Assembly: GCA_016708345.1 (NCBI GenBank)
Contig: JADJFX010000025.1
Location: forward strand, 1 to 23,434
Direction of reading: 5' to 3'
Length of the DNA stretch: 23,434 bases
From: Candidatus Rhodoferax bjergmarkensis
GTDB taxonomy: Bacteria; Pseudomonadota; Gammaproteobacteria; Burkholderiales; Burkholderiaceae_C
Positions within the stretch are counted from its first letter, which is position 1; every line of letters starts with the position of its first letter. Positions 9,710-18,339 of this stretch are shown piece by piece. A program made the position numbers and the translations under genes. Below the pieces are notes generated by a model that did no database searches, was not told the DNA's origin, and was given only the letters and a program-made list of their open reading frames with translations.

Positions 9710-10046
9710 TCTTCATATTTTGCGAGCACACAACCTTGGGTTGCCCGAGGCACGAAGAGTGGCCTTCAAGTGGGCGGAGCAGGTCGAAGAAGAGTTTGAC
9801 ATGATCTGCACCTATGAAGAAGGTGCAACGCAAGATGAAGTGTGCTTCACCCGATCAGGTATTCACGGCACCTTGCATGTCACCAAGGACAAGTTTGATC
9901 TCAAAGCAAAATTGGGATTTTTGGTTGGTGCCTTCAAGGGAAAAATTGAGCGTGAAATTGTAAAAAATCTCGATGAGCTGCTCGAATCGAAAGCACATCA
10001 CAAGCCCAAACCCCACGCAAAACCACACGCGGTTAAAAAGAAATAG
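9702..10046 (+). CDS. Polyhydroxyalkanoic acid system family protein (PHA_gran_rgn)
   Basis: This intact frame of 114 residues starts at GTG 9702, overlapping the stop of the upstream gene (GTGGCTGA), with GGAG about 8 bases upstream. MADLHILRAHNLGLPEARRV, then VCFTRSGIHGTLHVTKDKFDLKAKLGFLVGAFKGKIEREI, is what I recognise as the PHA_gran_rgn family (PF09650/TIGR02610), often found near PHA granule genes. The C-terminus is a basic Lys/His/Pro tail (HHKPKPHAKPHAVKKK). Its molecular function is not established. Lying tail-to-tail with the acyl-CoA-binding gene and close to the phasin, it extends a carbon-storage neighbourhood. Confidence 0.82.
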   Translation: MADLHILRAHNLGLPEARRVAFKWAEQVEEEFDMICTYEEGATQDEVCFTRSGIHGTLHVTKDKFDLKAKLGFLVGAFKGKIEREIVKNLDELLESKAHHKPKPHAKPHAVKKK

Positions 10047-10089
10047 ACCTTCGGGCGGTCCGCAGGGGTTTGCTTGCGGGGCTGTAGTT

Positions 10090-10105
10090 TGGGGCGCTTG
10101 CCCCA
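10090..10105. terminator. Possible bidirectional hairpin between convergent genes
   Basis: TGGGGC-GCTT-GCCCCA forms a 6-bp stem with a 4-base loop between the convergent PHA-system and acyl-CoA-binding genes. No T-run follows on either strand, so termination is only suggested by position. Confidence 0.35.
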
Positions 10106-10110
10106 GACAA

Positions 10111-10138
10111 ATCAGCTCAGTGACATCAGCTCAGTGAT
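10111..10138. repeat. Tandem 14-bp duplication over the ACBP stop codon
   Basis: ATCAGCTCAGTGAC is followed directly by ATCAGCTCAGTGAT. The right copy contains the end of the acyl-CoA-binding gene (SLS and TGA on the minus strand); the left copy repeats the same stop region just downstream. Confidence 0.8.
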
Positions 10139-10380
10139 GCAACCAAGTCAATGTACTGTTGCATGGCGTCTTTGTTGGCGGTGCCTTTCAAACCGTTCCA
10201 GGCATCCCATTTGGCGCGTCCGACCATATCGGTGAAGCCTGGCTTTTTCTCGGTGTTGTCGCCTACGCTGGCTTGCTTGTACAGGGCGTAGAGCTTGAGC
10301 ATGGTGTTGTTATCGGGGCGCTCGCTCAGATTTTTTGAATTGGCAGCAGCGGCTTCAAATTTTTTCTTCAAGTCAGACAT
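10126..10380 (-). CDS. Acyl-CoA-binding protein (ACBP)
   Basis: This intact 84-residue protein starts at ATG 10380 (MSDLKKKFE), preceded by CGGAGAAAAAAG; a longer in-frame start at 10428 lacks homology. The ACBP core is clear: LYALYKQASVGDNTEKKPG, then FTDMVGRAKWDAWNGLKG, the conserved ligand-binding region with Tyr, Lys and Trp residues. ACBPs are about 85-90 residues, so this is full length. They bind long-chain acyl-CoA in the cytosol and buffer it. It follows a TPR gene, TetR regulator and patatin on the same strand, which suggests handling of acyl-CoA released from storage or membrane lipid. Confidence 0.93.
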   Translation of the reverse strand: MSDLKKKFEAAAANSKNLSERPDNNTMLKLYALYKQASVGDNTEKKPGFTDMVGRAKWDAWNGLKGTANKDAMQQYIDLVASLS

Positions 10381-10446
10381 CTTTTTTCTCCGGACAGAAT
10401 GATTACCCAACACACTTGGGGCAGCCACATAATAGCCTAGTGCAAA

Positions 10447-10465
10447 GCTGCAGAATTTATGCAGC
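10447..10465 (-). terminator. Weak hairpin downstream of the TPR gene
   Basis: On the minus strand GCTGCA-TAAATTC-TGCAGC is followed by TTTGC. The stem is only 6 bp with a short T-run, so it may be a weak terminator of the TPR transcript or an operator upstream of the acyl-CoA-binding gene. Confidence 0.3.
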
Positions 10466-10477
10466 CCCTCGAAAACG

Positions 10478-11249
10478 TCAGTCCTGCAGCTCGACCCGGG
10501 CCATTTCTACATCCAGTCGTTCCATGGCATCCATCGGTACTGCTGCTGCTGCTTGCTGGTAAAGCTTGGTGGCCTCATCCATCAGCTTGTCGCCTTCCAG
10601 CATGACCATGGCATTGGCGTATTCGATCATGCCAATGGCCGACTTGATGTTCAGCTTCAGCGCTTCCTGGAACAGTCGCAGCCCTGTTTCTTTTTTGGCA
10701 CCGTAAGTCATGCCGCCAATGAGGGAGCCCACTTTGTCAATCACCTCGGCGTGAAAGGTTCCCAGCGCAATGTGGGCATCTGCATGTTTGGGCTGAAGCT
10801 TGATCACGTTTTCCAGTGAGCTTTTTACTTTGCTGCCAAGCCCTTGGGCCAAGGCTTTTGCCACACTAATGCCCTGGCTGTAGCGGCTCAGGGCATAGGC
10901 CTGCCAGTAATGTGCATTGACGTTTTCAGGATCTTCCTGAAGCTGTGCACCAGCCCGGCGCGCAACCTCCAGGTACAACTCCAGCCTGGCTTTTTCCTTG
11001 GTTTCAAGGTAAGTGGCATAGATGCAAGCCGACTTGTTGGCCACGGTGAGTCCGGCACCGCCAAGTTGAGCCCCAAGTCCGCTGCTTTCTGAAATTCTCC
11101 GTTATGGAAAAGCGCCCACGCTTGCAACACTTTGGTGTTTTTCGGCAACGGCTCGGCATCGCCTGCGTGCAAGCGCTCCCAGTTGTTCTTCACACTGGTG
11201 GCATCAAAACATAATCGCCTGCATAGGGGAATGCGGTCCATTCGGCCAT
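10478..11249 (-). CDS. TPR-like repeat protein, frameshifted
   Basis: The start is ATG 11249 (MAEWTAFPYAGDYV), with AGGAG at 11256-11260 and 23 bases after the TetR stop. One missing T near 11206 (GTTTTGATGCC) restores DYVFDATSVKNNWERLHAGD; one missing base near 11070 restores AADLGAQLGGAGLTVANKSA. Adding both gives 774 bases, 257 residues. The helical segments NVNAHYWQAYALSRY, HADAHIALGTFHAEVID and AIGMIEYANAMVMLEGD look like degenerate tetratricopeptide units. There is no signal peptide. Proteins of this type are scaffolds; no enzyme motif is visible. Its place between TetR and ACBP suggests a role in the same lipid/PHA operon, but that is inference. The apparent fusion with TetR in the raw reading is an artefact. 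Confidence 0.72.
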
Positions 11250-11272
11250 TGCTGTCTCCTCTATCGGGGTGT

Positions 11273-11934
11273 TTACTTATCGGCGTTATTGTAGGCACCA
11301 CAAGCTTGAGTAAATGCATGCGCTGACCCTGCTCCAGATAGGGTGCTAACAGGTTCAGCACATGCTGCGCACCGCGCAACAGGGCAGATTGCGCGTTCTC
11401 CGGCTCCAGCGCTTTGCGCGGGTCGCGCACATACTCAAAGCTCAGCCAGTAAGTCAGCACCACCACCATGCTGGTGGCTGTGGCCTCCACTTCACGGGAA
11501 TCAATGCAAACCGCACCCGAGCGACTCATCCCGTCAAGCAGTGCTTTAACGGCGCGGGTTTTGTTTTTCAGTACCGACTGAAAATGCGTTTCAAGCCGCC
11601 GGTTTTTACTCAGCAAATCATTGAGGTCGCGGTACAAAAACCGGTACTGCCAGATCAGCTCAAACAGCGTGTGCATGAAAAACCAGGCATCTTCCACATC
11701 GCGTACGCCGTCGCTGGCGTTGAGCAACTCGTTAAGGGCGCGTTCATAGCGGTCGTATAACGAATTGATCAGCTCATCTTTGGCTGGGTAGTGGTAATAA
11801 AGATTGCCGGGGCTGATGCCCAGCTCGGCGGAAATCAGCGTGGTTGACACATTGGGCTCGCCAAAGCGATTAAATAATTCCAGCGTGACTTCCAGAATTC
11901 GTTCGGCCGTTCGCCTGGGCGCTTTTTTCACCAT
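11273..11934 (-). CDS. TetR/AcrR family transcriptional regulator
   Basis: The N-terminal TetR DNA-binding domain is plain: RRTAERILEVTLELFNRFGE, then STTLISAELGISPGNLYYHYPAKDELI (helix-turn-helix at about residues 30-50). The C-terminal ligand domain is helical and ends HLLKLV. In the raw sequence the frame runs on for over 100 codons into the TPR gene. Adding one G near 11292 (CTTGTGGTGCC) gives LVGAYNNADK and TAA at 11275-11273, a 220-residue protein of normal size. The ATG overlaps the end of the patatin gene (ATGGTGA), so the two are probably translationally coupled. It likely senses an acyl-CoA-like or lipid ligand and controls this operon; the ligand and operator are not visible. Confidence 0.88.
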
Positions 11935-13179
11935 GAGACACTTCTCTGATAGGTTGCGGATGAAATGGCCTGACCCAAGTCAGACATGACGTCTTGCAGC
12001 TTTTCGATCGCCCGGCCCAACTCGGTGATGGGCGGTACCGGGGCTGTCCAAAAACCGTTTCGGGTCGTTCAGTACCTTGTGGTTCAGGGAGATACCATGC
12101 CCAGCAAGTTTTGCCGACAGGCCGGTTTTTTGCGATCGCAGCATCATGCGGGTTTGTTGGTACGCGTGCTCTGCCAGATGGTGGCGCTGGGCGTAGCTGA
12201 AGGTGTTGGTCAGATAGAGTTCCGGGTCACGGTGGTCGGGCTCAATCAGGATGATGTCGGTCTCCGGATACAGGCGCTCGTATTGCTTCATGCCCAGCAC
12301 CAGCCGTGAATGGATGATGGAACGGAAAGTCTGGCTCAGCACTGACGTCAACCCGCCATCCACAATACGGGGGATGAAACGCTTTTCAGGTGGCAGCCCG
12401 CGCAGCATGACATTGGCCACCTGCGGGGCCGTTGCGTCAAAGGGCACCAACGGGTTCAGACACAGCATCAGGTCAACACCCTCGTCCAAGGCGACCGAGG
12501 CATGCATGGTCTTCTTCAAGGCACCATCAACATAGTAGCTGTCATCAATTTCCACGGGAGGAAACATGCCGGGTAAGGCGGCGCTGGCCTGTACGGCCTT
12601 TGAAATCGGCACGTGATCCCACCCTGGGCGACCAAACGGGGCAGGCTCGCCACTGTCCAAATTTGTGGCCACCAGCGTGAGTTGGGTTTTAAGCTGGCGA
12701 AAATCGTTGGTGCGCCCTCCCGTTCGAAGAGTCGTGCCAATTTGGTGTTCATGGGGGCATTGCTGAACACCCCGGTCGGCAGGCTGGGCCCCATGCGCTC
12801 CAAGGGTATGTAAGTGATTTTTTCCCACGGTGTAATGCCATAACGCATTGACCAACAAGCCTGGCAACATGATGCTGCGGCGGGCAAACTCGCCGTAGGC
12901 TGGTGCCATGAGCCAAGAAGGATCAAACGTGTCCGATGCATCATTCGTGCCTTCGATAAAGCTGGCACACAACTCACGCGGGGAAATGCCGTTGGCGAGC
13001 CCGGCCGCAACAAAGGCACCTGCCGAGACACCCACATAGTGTTGCAGTTTGGTGAAGTCAATGCCCTGCAACGATTCTTCCAATGCACACAAGGCACCAA
13101 TTTCATAGATAGCACCCAGGGGACCGCCACCCGCCAACGCCAGGGCAATCTTGGGTGGATGTGATATTTGACGCTTCAT
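11928..13179 (-). CDS. Patatin-like phospholipase
   Basis: The patatin fold is shown by the oxyanion loop ALAGGGPLGAIYEIGAL (residues about 14-30), the nucleophile elbow GVSAGAF (Ser52) and the catalytic Asp in YYVDGALKK. It hydrolyses acyl esters of lipids; some relatives act on storage lipid or PHB, but which applies here cannot be told. Between about 12835 and 12715 the long frame is read out of phase: the better reading is ITYIPLERMGPSLPTGVF, then NAPMNTKLARLFEREG, implying two compensating indels. An extra C near 12047 (AGCCCCGGTACC) hides the true end; corrected, it reads DSPVPPITELGRAIEKLQ and on to TGA 11930-11928, overlapping the TetR start. The corrected length is 416 residues. The start ATG 13179 begins MKRQISHPPKIALALAGGG. 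Confidence 0.88.
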
Positions 13180-13257
13180 AGATTGGCAAAGTGCAAAGCA
13201 TGAAGTGTAGGGCTGTTAGCAACAAATATGCTGCAACGCAGCAATGGACATGCATGT

Positions 13258-13283
13258 AAAAAAAGGGCGCATAAGCGCCCTTT
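13258..13283 (-). terminator. Rho-independent terminator of the phasin gene
   Basis: On the minus strand AAAGGGCGC-TTAT-GCGCCCTTT is a perfect 9-bp stem with a 4-base loop followed by a run of T. It lies about 65 bases downstream of the phasin stop and separates that gene from the patatin operon. A 10-base palindrome ACATGCATGT (13248-13257) follows it, upstream of the patatin gene. Confidence 0.85.
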
Positions 13284-13347
13284 CAAAACAGGTCTGCTGC
13301 AAACTGTGTCATGCCTGCCCCATCAGACCATCCCGATCACCTGCCGC

Positions 13348-13888
13348 TCAGGCCGAGGGGGCGTCTGTTGCATCGGCCTTGGGTTTGCGAACTGCAGGGC
13401 GTTTGGCTGCTGGTTTGGCAGCCACAGTGCTTGCTGCTTTGGCTGATGGCTTGGCGGCTGTTTTCGCAGCAGCTTGGGGCGCGGCGCCCTTTGCCGAAAG
13501 TTTTTGAACACTCTTGTTCAACTCGTCAATGCGGGCAATCAAAACGCTCACGTCTTTGGCAGAAGGCACGCCCAGCTTGTTCAGCGCCTTGGCCACGCGG
13601 TCTTCAAAAATGTTTTCCAGTTTGTCCCACTGTCCGGTTGCCTTGGACGAAATATCGGTGGCCATGTTGGTCACGCGGCTGGTCGCTTCCAGAGAGTTTG
13701 CCCTCGGCTTGCAGATTGGGTCTTGCGCCCTTCTTTGACCAAAGCCTCCAGTGCTTTGGATCCTTCAGCTTGCGCTTTGTTCAAAGCGCCCAAACCTTTT
13801 GCCAGATTTGTTGCGCCGAGTCTTTGACCCCATTCAATGGTGCAGCGATGTTCTTTGAGGCTTTGATTTTTTCCAACTTTTTGACCAT
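13348..13888 (-). CDS. Phasin family protein (PHA granule-associated) with Ala/Lys/Pro tail, frameshifted
   Basis: The start ATG 13888 (MVKKLEKIKASKNIAAPLNG) has GGAG 7 bases upstream. The N-terminal part, VKDSAQQIWQKGLGALNKAQ, then AEGSKALEALVKEGRK, is a typical phasin helix that coats PHA granules. Frames shift near 13800 (missing T in AAAGGTTTGGGC) and about 13690-13720 before ATSRVTNMATDISSKATGQW. The sequence DRVAKALNKLGVPSAKDVSV, then LIARIDELNKSVQKL, matches the PF05597-type phasin. The last about 45 residues repeat AAKP/AAK units (KTAAKPSAKAASTVAAKPAA), as in PhaF/PhaI and histone-H1-like tails that bind DNA. A strong terminator follows. It is divergent from the HDOD gene; the 216-base region between them must hold both promoters, but I see no clear -35/-10 pair. 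Confidence 0.85.
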
Positions 13889-14104
13889 GGGGTTCTCCAG
13901 ATATAGGTAAGGTGAGTAAGTAGCTTGCCGACAGATGACGCAGTTTTGCGCGTGGGGCGTACTTTAATTTGTGATGGCGTGGCTGTGTAGGTGTCGCATC
14001 CTAAATCAAGGGTACGATGCGCCCGTCACATGCTGCTGCGTTTCGCCGGGCTTGTGCAGACGAAAATAAATCACGGTGCCTTGCCACCCGGGGGAGAAAA
14101 CAGC

Positions 14105-15903
14105 ATGAGTGAATTGGGTTCCCCGCGTGACCGATCCGGTGGCTGCACCCACCGACACAGAGTCATCCGACGAAGTTGCCGAACAGTCCGCGGAACAGCG
14201 CGAGGCGCTTGCGCGTGAAGCCGCAGAACTGGCTGCACAGCGCGCTGCGCAAGAGGCTGAAGAGGCAGCGGTGCGAGCGGCACGACTGAAACGTTTGATG
14301 CAGCGGATTGCCTCCCATGCGGATTTCGCCTCCATGCGCGACTCTATCGCGGGCATTCAAAAAGTGGTGCGCTCCGAAAAATCGCACGTCAGGGCGCTGA
14401 CCGCCGAGATCGCCGAAGACGTTGCCATGACCGGCAAACTGCTGCGCTTGGTCAACGCCGCGTTTTACAGTTCGGTCGGTGGCGGCAGCATCACCAGCAT
14501 GAAGCGCGCCGTGGACCTGATGGGTTTTCAAAGCATCGGTATGCTGGCCAGTTCCTTGGCTCTTTTTGAGCGCTTGCCCAAGCATTCCGATGGCGACCGC
14601 TTGCGCCAAGAGTTTGGCAAAGCCCAGTTTGCCGCCATGCTGGCGCAAGAAATGTGCAACAGCCGCAAGCATCGACGGTGCCTACATGACTGCCCTGTTT
14701 CAGAACTTGGGCGGTATGCTGGGCAGGATGCACTTCCCGGATGAAATAAAGGATTTGAGGCCGCGCTGGACACCAGTGGCCTGGCACCGGGAGACCCGGC
14801 CAGACCGGAGGCGAGGGAACGGCTGGCACGTCAGCACTGGGGCATCGGGATTGAAGAAATCGGTATTGAAGTCGCCGCGCAATGGGGATGGCCCGAAACC
14901 TTGCGCACCAGCTTGCGCAGCCTGCGCCCCAGCGACAACCAGCGCGCTGCCAACTCTGAAGAATACCTGCGCGTGTTATGCACAGGGGCCAACCAGCTCG
15001 CGGGCGACCTGTTGCGCCTGCCAAACTTGGGCACCGAGGAAGAACGCGCTGCGGCACGCAAAGAGTGTGTCGAACGCTTTGTCGCAGACATGGCCATCCC
15101 GCTGGATTTGAATGTTGATGGAATGGTTAACGTGGTCAGAGTACCCAGAAGGAGTGGGACGAATTGGCCAGAGTACTCGGTTTCGGCCCTTCGCAAAGCA
15201 CGGCAAGCCCCACCCCAGCAGCCAAGGCCGCGCCATCAGAAAAACCAAAAGAAGCCCCCCCGGCCAAAGTCAGCCCCAAGCCAGCGCCAGCAGCTCCCCG
15301 ACCACCCGTGCGTGTGGCAAGCGCGGCACCTGTCGTCGTAGCCGAAGTCTTGGGTTCGGCATTGGAGAAAGTCAGCGAGTTGGCTCTGTCGGGGGCACCA
15401 CGCGGCCAATTGCTGCAGTTGTGCATGAAGACCATGTATGACGCTTTGCAGCTGCAGCGCGTCATTCTGTGCTTGCGTGACCCGCAAAGCGGTGCCTGCA
15501 AGGAAAAATGGGCTTGGGTGACCGAGCAACCGAGTTGGCACCTGTATTTGATATTCCCATGCAGCCTCCCACGGATTTGTTTGGACTGCTGTGCCTCAAG
15601 AACGCCGATACGCTGATCGCCGACACCTCTGACCCGGTCATTTCCAAACGATTGCCCGCTTGGTACAAGCACGCAAAGGCGCAGACTTTTTTGTGGTTGC
15701 CCATGGTGGCAGGCACCCAAGTGCTGGGAGCCCTCTACGGCGACCAACCGCTGGCTGGAAGCTTGGTGCTGAGCGAGCGTGAAATGTCTCTGCTCAAAAC
15801 ACTGCGCAACCAAGTGGTCATGGCGATCCATTTTGGTGCCAATGGGGCAGTAAGCCAGGTTGACGGGTGTTTCCAAAGGCTATTTCCGTTAAGGCAAACT
15901 TGA
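14105..15903 (+). CDS. HDOD domain protein with GAF-like C-terminal region, frameshifted
   Basis: The start ATG 14105 has GGGAG 9-13 bases upstream. After MSELGS the frame breaks near 14122 and continues RVTDPVAAPTDTESSDEVAE, then an Ala/Glu/Arg-rich probable coiled coil (AEQREALAREAAELAAQRA). The HDOD domain follows: VVRSEKSHVRALTAEIAEDV, LRLVNAAFYSSVGGGSITS, AVDLMGFQSIGMLASSLALF, and, after a shift near 14672, DGAYMTALFQNLGGMLGRMH. More shifts lie near 14755 and 15135 (to EWDELARVLGFGPSQS) and 15510. After a Pro/Ala/Lys linker, the C-terminus (VSELALSGAPRGQLLQLCMK to VLGALYGDQPLAGSLVLSER) looks like a GAF sensor domain. HDOD proteins are signalling proteins that resemble inactive HD phosphodiesterases. 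The partner is unknown, and the exact stop is uncertain because of indels. Confidence 0.8.
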
Positions 15904-15963
15904 CCACCAATTCCGCACCCCTCACCACACATACCCTACCCCATTCCCCATCTGGAGCCCCCC

Positions 15964-16836
15964 ATGACCGACACCAATGCCTACACCCCACCCCAAGTCT
16001 GGAGCTGGGACCGAGACAATGGCGGAAAGTACGCCAGCATCAACCGACCCGTCGCCGGTGCAACGCATGACAAGGCGCTGCCCGTGGGGCGGCACCCGCT
16101 GCAGTTGTACTCGCTGGCCACGCCCAATGGTGTCAAGGTCACCGTGATGCTGGAAGAGCTGCTGGCACTGGGACACAGCGGCGCGGAGTACGACGCCTGG
16201 CTGATCCGCATCAACGAAGGTGAGCAATTTGGCAGCGGCTTTGTCGAGATCAACCCCAACTCCAAAATCCCCGCGCTGGTGGACCACAGTGGCGCCGCGG
16301 CGCAGCGCGTGTTCGAGTCCGGCGCCATCCTCATCTACCTGGCTGAAAAATTCGGTGCCTTCTTGCCCGCTGGTGGAAGCGCTCGTGCCGAGTGCCTGTC
16401 TTGGCTGTTCTGGCAAATGGGCAGCGCGCCCTTTTTGGGCGGCGGTTTTGGCCACTTTTACGCCTATGCACCGAGCAAGATGAAATACCCCATTGACCGT
16501 TACGCCATGGAGGTCAAGCGCCAGCTCGACGTGCTTGACCGGCACCTGGCCGACAAGCCCTACCTGGCAGGCAGCGACTACACCATTGCCGACATGGCAG
16601 TCTGGCCTTGGTATGGCGCGCTGGTCAAGGGTTTGCTCTACAGCGCCGGTGAATTCCTGCAGGTCCACACCTACACGCATGTGATCCGCTGGACCGACCA
16701 GATCGCACAACGCCCCGCCGTGCAGCGCGGGCGCATGGTCAACCGCGTCTCGGGCGACCCTGCCAGCCAACTGCACGAACGCCACGACGCCAGCGACTTT
16801 GACACCCACACCCAAGACAAACTCAACCCTTCCTGA
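15964..16836 (+). CDS. yghU: Glutathione-dependent disulfide-bond oxidoreductase YghU
   Basis: This intact 290-residue frame has a GGAG ribosome site 7 bases upstream. The N-terminal extension YTPPQVWSWDRDNGGKYASI and the thioredoxin-fold sequence LYSLATPNGVKVTVMLEELL, then INPNSKIPALVDHS and ESGAILIYLAEKFG, match the YghU/nu-class glutathione transferases. These use glutathione to reduce disulfides and organic hydroperoxides rather than conjugate substrates. The C-terminal helical domain has PYLAGSDYTIADMAVWPWYG, the usual N-capping box. The length fits E. coli YghU (about 288). It is followed after 5 bases by a second transferase gene, so the two are probably co-transcribed as a thiol-redox pair. 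It is one of the few long genes here without a frame error. Confidence 0.95.
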   Translation: MTDTNAYTPPQVWSWDRDNGGKYASINRPVAGATHDKALPVGRHPLQLYSLATPNGVKVTVMLEELLALGHSGAEYDAWLIRINEGEQFGSGFVEINPNSKIPALVDHSGAAAQRVFESGAILIYLAEKFGAFLPAGGSARAECLSWLFWQMGSAPFLGGGFGHFYAYAPSKMKYPIDRYAMEVKRQLDVLDRHLADKPYLAGSDYTIADMAVWPWYGALVKGLLYSAGEFLQVHTYTHVIRWTDQIAQRPAVQRGRMVNRVSGDPASQLHERHDASDFDTHTQDKLNPS

Positions 16837-16841
16837 CAACC

Positions 16842-17495
16842 ATGCTCACCCTTTACGACTGCAGCACCGCCCCCAGCCCACGGCGCGCCCGTATTTTGCT
16901 GGCCGAAAAAGGCATCCCCCACGACACCGTACAGATCGACCTGCGTAGCGGCGAGCAGCTTGGCGAGGCCTATCGCGCCATCAACCCCCAATGCACCGTG
17001 CCCGCCCTGCGCCTTGAGAACGGCGTGGTGCTTGCCGACAACGCCGCGATTGCGGCTTATCTGGAAGCCACCTACCCCGAACCGCCGCTGCTGGGCATCA
17101 CCGCGCTGGAGAAAGCCGAAATTGCCAGCTGGCACTGGCGCGCCGAGTTTGAAGGCTTGCTGGCCATCGCCGAAGCCTTGCGCAATGGCTCCCCGCCATG
17201 GCCAACCGCGCCCTGCCGGGCCCGGTCAACTACCCCAGATCCCGGAGCTGGCACAGCGAGGGTGGCGCGGGTGCAGCAGTTTTTGCGACGCTGAACGAGC
17301 ACCTGGCCGGACGCGAGTTCATCGCGACCGAAGCGCTTCAGCATCGCCGACATCACGGCCGTGGTGGCGGTCGATTTTGCGCGCGTGGTGAAGGTCAAAC
17401 CCACCGAGCAGCATCCGCATTTGCTGCGCTGGCGTTTGGCTGTGGGACAACGAGCCTCTATTGGGGGTAAGCAGCCTCATTACCGCCGACGATGA
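16842..17495 (+). CDS. Glutathione S-transferase, frameshifted
   Basis: The gene starts at ATG 16842, 5 bases after yghU. The N-terminal thioredoxin fold is MLTLYDCSTAPSPRRARILL, then INPQCTVPALRLENGVVLAD (cis-Pro loop and glutathione-binding region) and NAAIAAYLEATYPEPPLLG. The frame breaks near 17195 and continues MANRALPGPVNYPQIPELAQ, then FFATLNEHLAGREFIATEAL and SIADITAVVAVDFARVVKVK (the N-capping SIADI motif), with more shifts near 17255 and 17335. The last frame ends HPHLLRWRLAVGQRASIGG and reaches TGA 17493-17495. The size, about 217 residues, is normal. The substrate is unknown; its coupling to yghU suggests detoxification or thiol stress. Confidence 0.85.
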
Positions 17496-17609
17496 ATTCG
17501 GCTGAAGAAATACGGCAAATCCATATCTAAGGATGCAGCCAATGACCTGGGCGTAGATCACCGGGGCTGAGGCTGTCCAACGTTGCGCATTTGCTCATCA
17601 TGGCACCGG

Positions 17610-18337
17610 TCAGTCGGAGCCTGCGTCGGCACGGGTGGGCACGATGCGGCGTAAAGCCCGCACTTTTTGCCATAACACCGCCTTGGGCGTGTGCATGACC
17701 ATGGCTTTCATGCAACGCTCCAACCAGCCCGCGCGGTGCTGCAAGCGGTCGATGGCCTTGCCCAGGTCCAGCGCTACGCTGGGGCCATAGGCCTGCTCGG
17801 CCTTGGCCCGTGCAGCGCGCAGAACGGGCAAGGGCAGTTGCATCATGGCGAGGTCAATCACATCGCGGCTGAATACGCCGTCATCGGCCTGCCGGTCGGC
17901 GTTGGCAAGCAGTTTGGATGTTGCCAAGTCCAGCCGGGTGAGCGTGGACACGCCGCAAATTTTGTCGCTGGCTTTGGGCGTGACCAGCGCAATGCGTGCC
18001 TCGCGCACGATTTCGAACTTGATGCTGTGTCCGTCCATCTGAATCTGGGTGCGAATGCCGTACTGGTCGGCCCGATCTCTCGCAGCGCCACCCGGGCGGC
18101 GCCTGCAGGTGGTGATACCAGTCAGTCCATCGGGATGGGTCAGCAGTTGGCGCAGCTCCCGGTAGCCAGCCGCGTCCGACACCAAAAGTCGATGTCCACC
18201 GATTCGCGGTATTCCCCATGCAGCAACGCAAGACAGGTGCCACCGCCGAAATAACAACCGTGCGCCAGCAAGGTGTTGCCGTTCAGCGCATGCAGCACAT
18301 GGGCAATGCGCTGGTGGTGCGGGCGTTCAAACTGCAT
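17610..18337 (-). CDS. Nucleotidyltransferase AbiEii/AbiGii-type toxin, frameshifted
   Basis: ATG 18337 reads MQFERPHHQRIAHVLHALNG. The nucleotidyltransferase signature is CYFGGGTCLALLHGEYRESV, then DIDFW: a GG motif followed by SxDxDF, the metal and nucleotide site of the AbiEii/MNT superfamily. A frame change near 18185 leads to LLVSDAAGYRELRQLLTHPD. Downstream, IKFEIVREARIALVTP, LDLATSKLLANADRQADDGV and FSRDVIDLAMMQLPLPVL match the later family motifs (Lys-Leu-Leu-Ala and RD-x-x-D). AbiEii toxins transfer nucleotides to targets and act in phage abortive infection or as toxin-antitoxin systems. It lies directly after an XRE regulator, its likely antitoxin. The segment TTCRRRPGGAARDRADQYG (about 18065-18110) may also be locally out of frame. 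Confidence 0.82.
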
Positions 18338-18339
18338 GG

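Noticed and set aside
13997..14021. GCATC...GATGC inverted pair upstream of the HDOD gene as an operator
   Set aside because: Arms of only 5 bases separated by 15; likely by chance.
15922..16839. 305-codon minus-strand frame opposite yghU
   Set aside because: yghU on the other strand is full length with clear motifs; this is its GC-rich antisense shadow.
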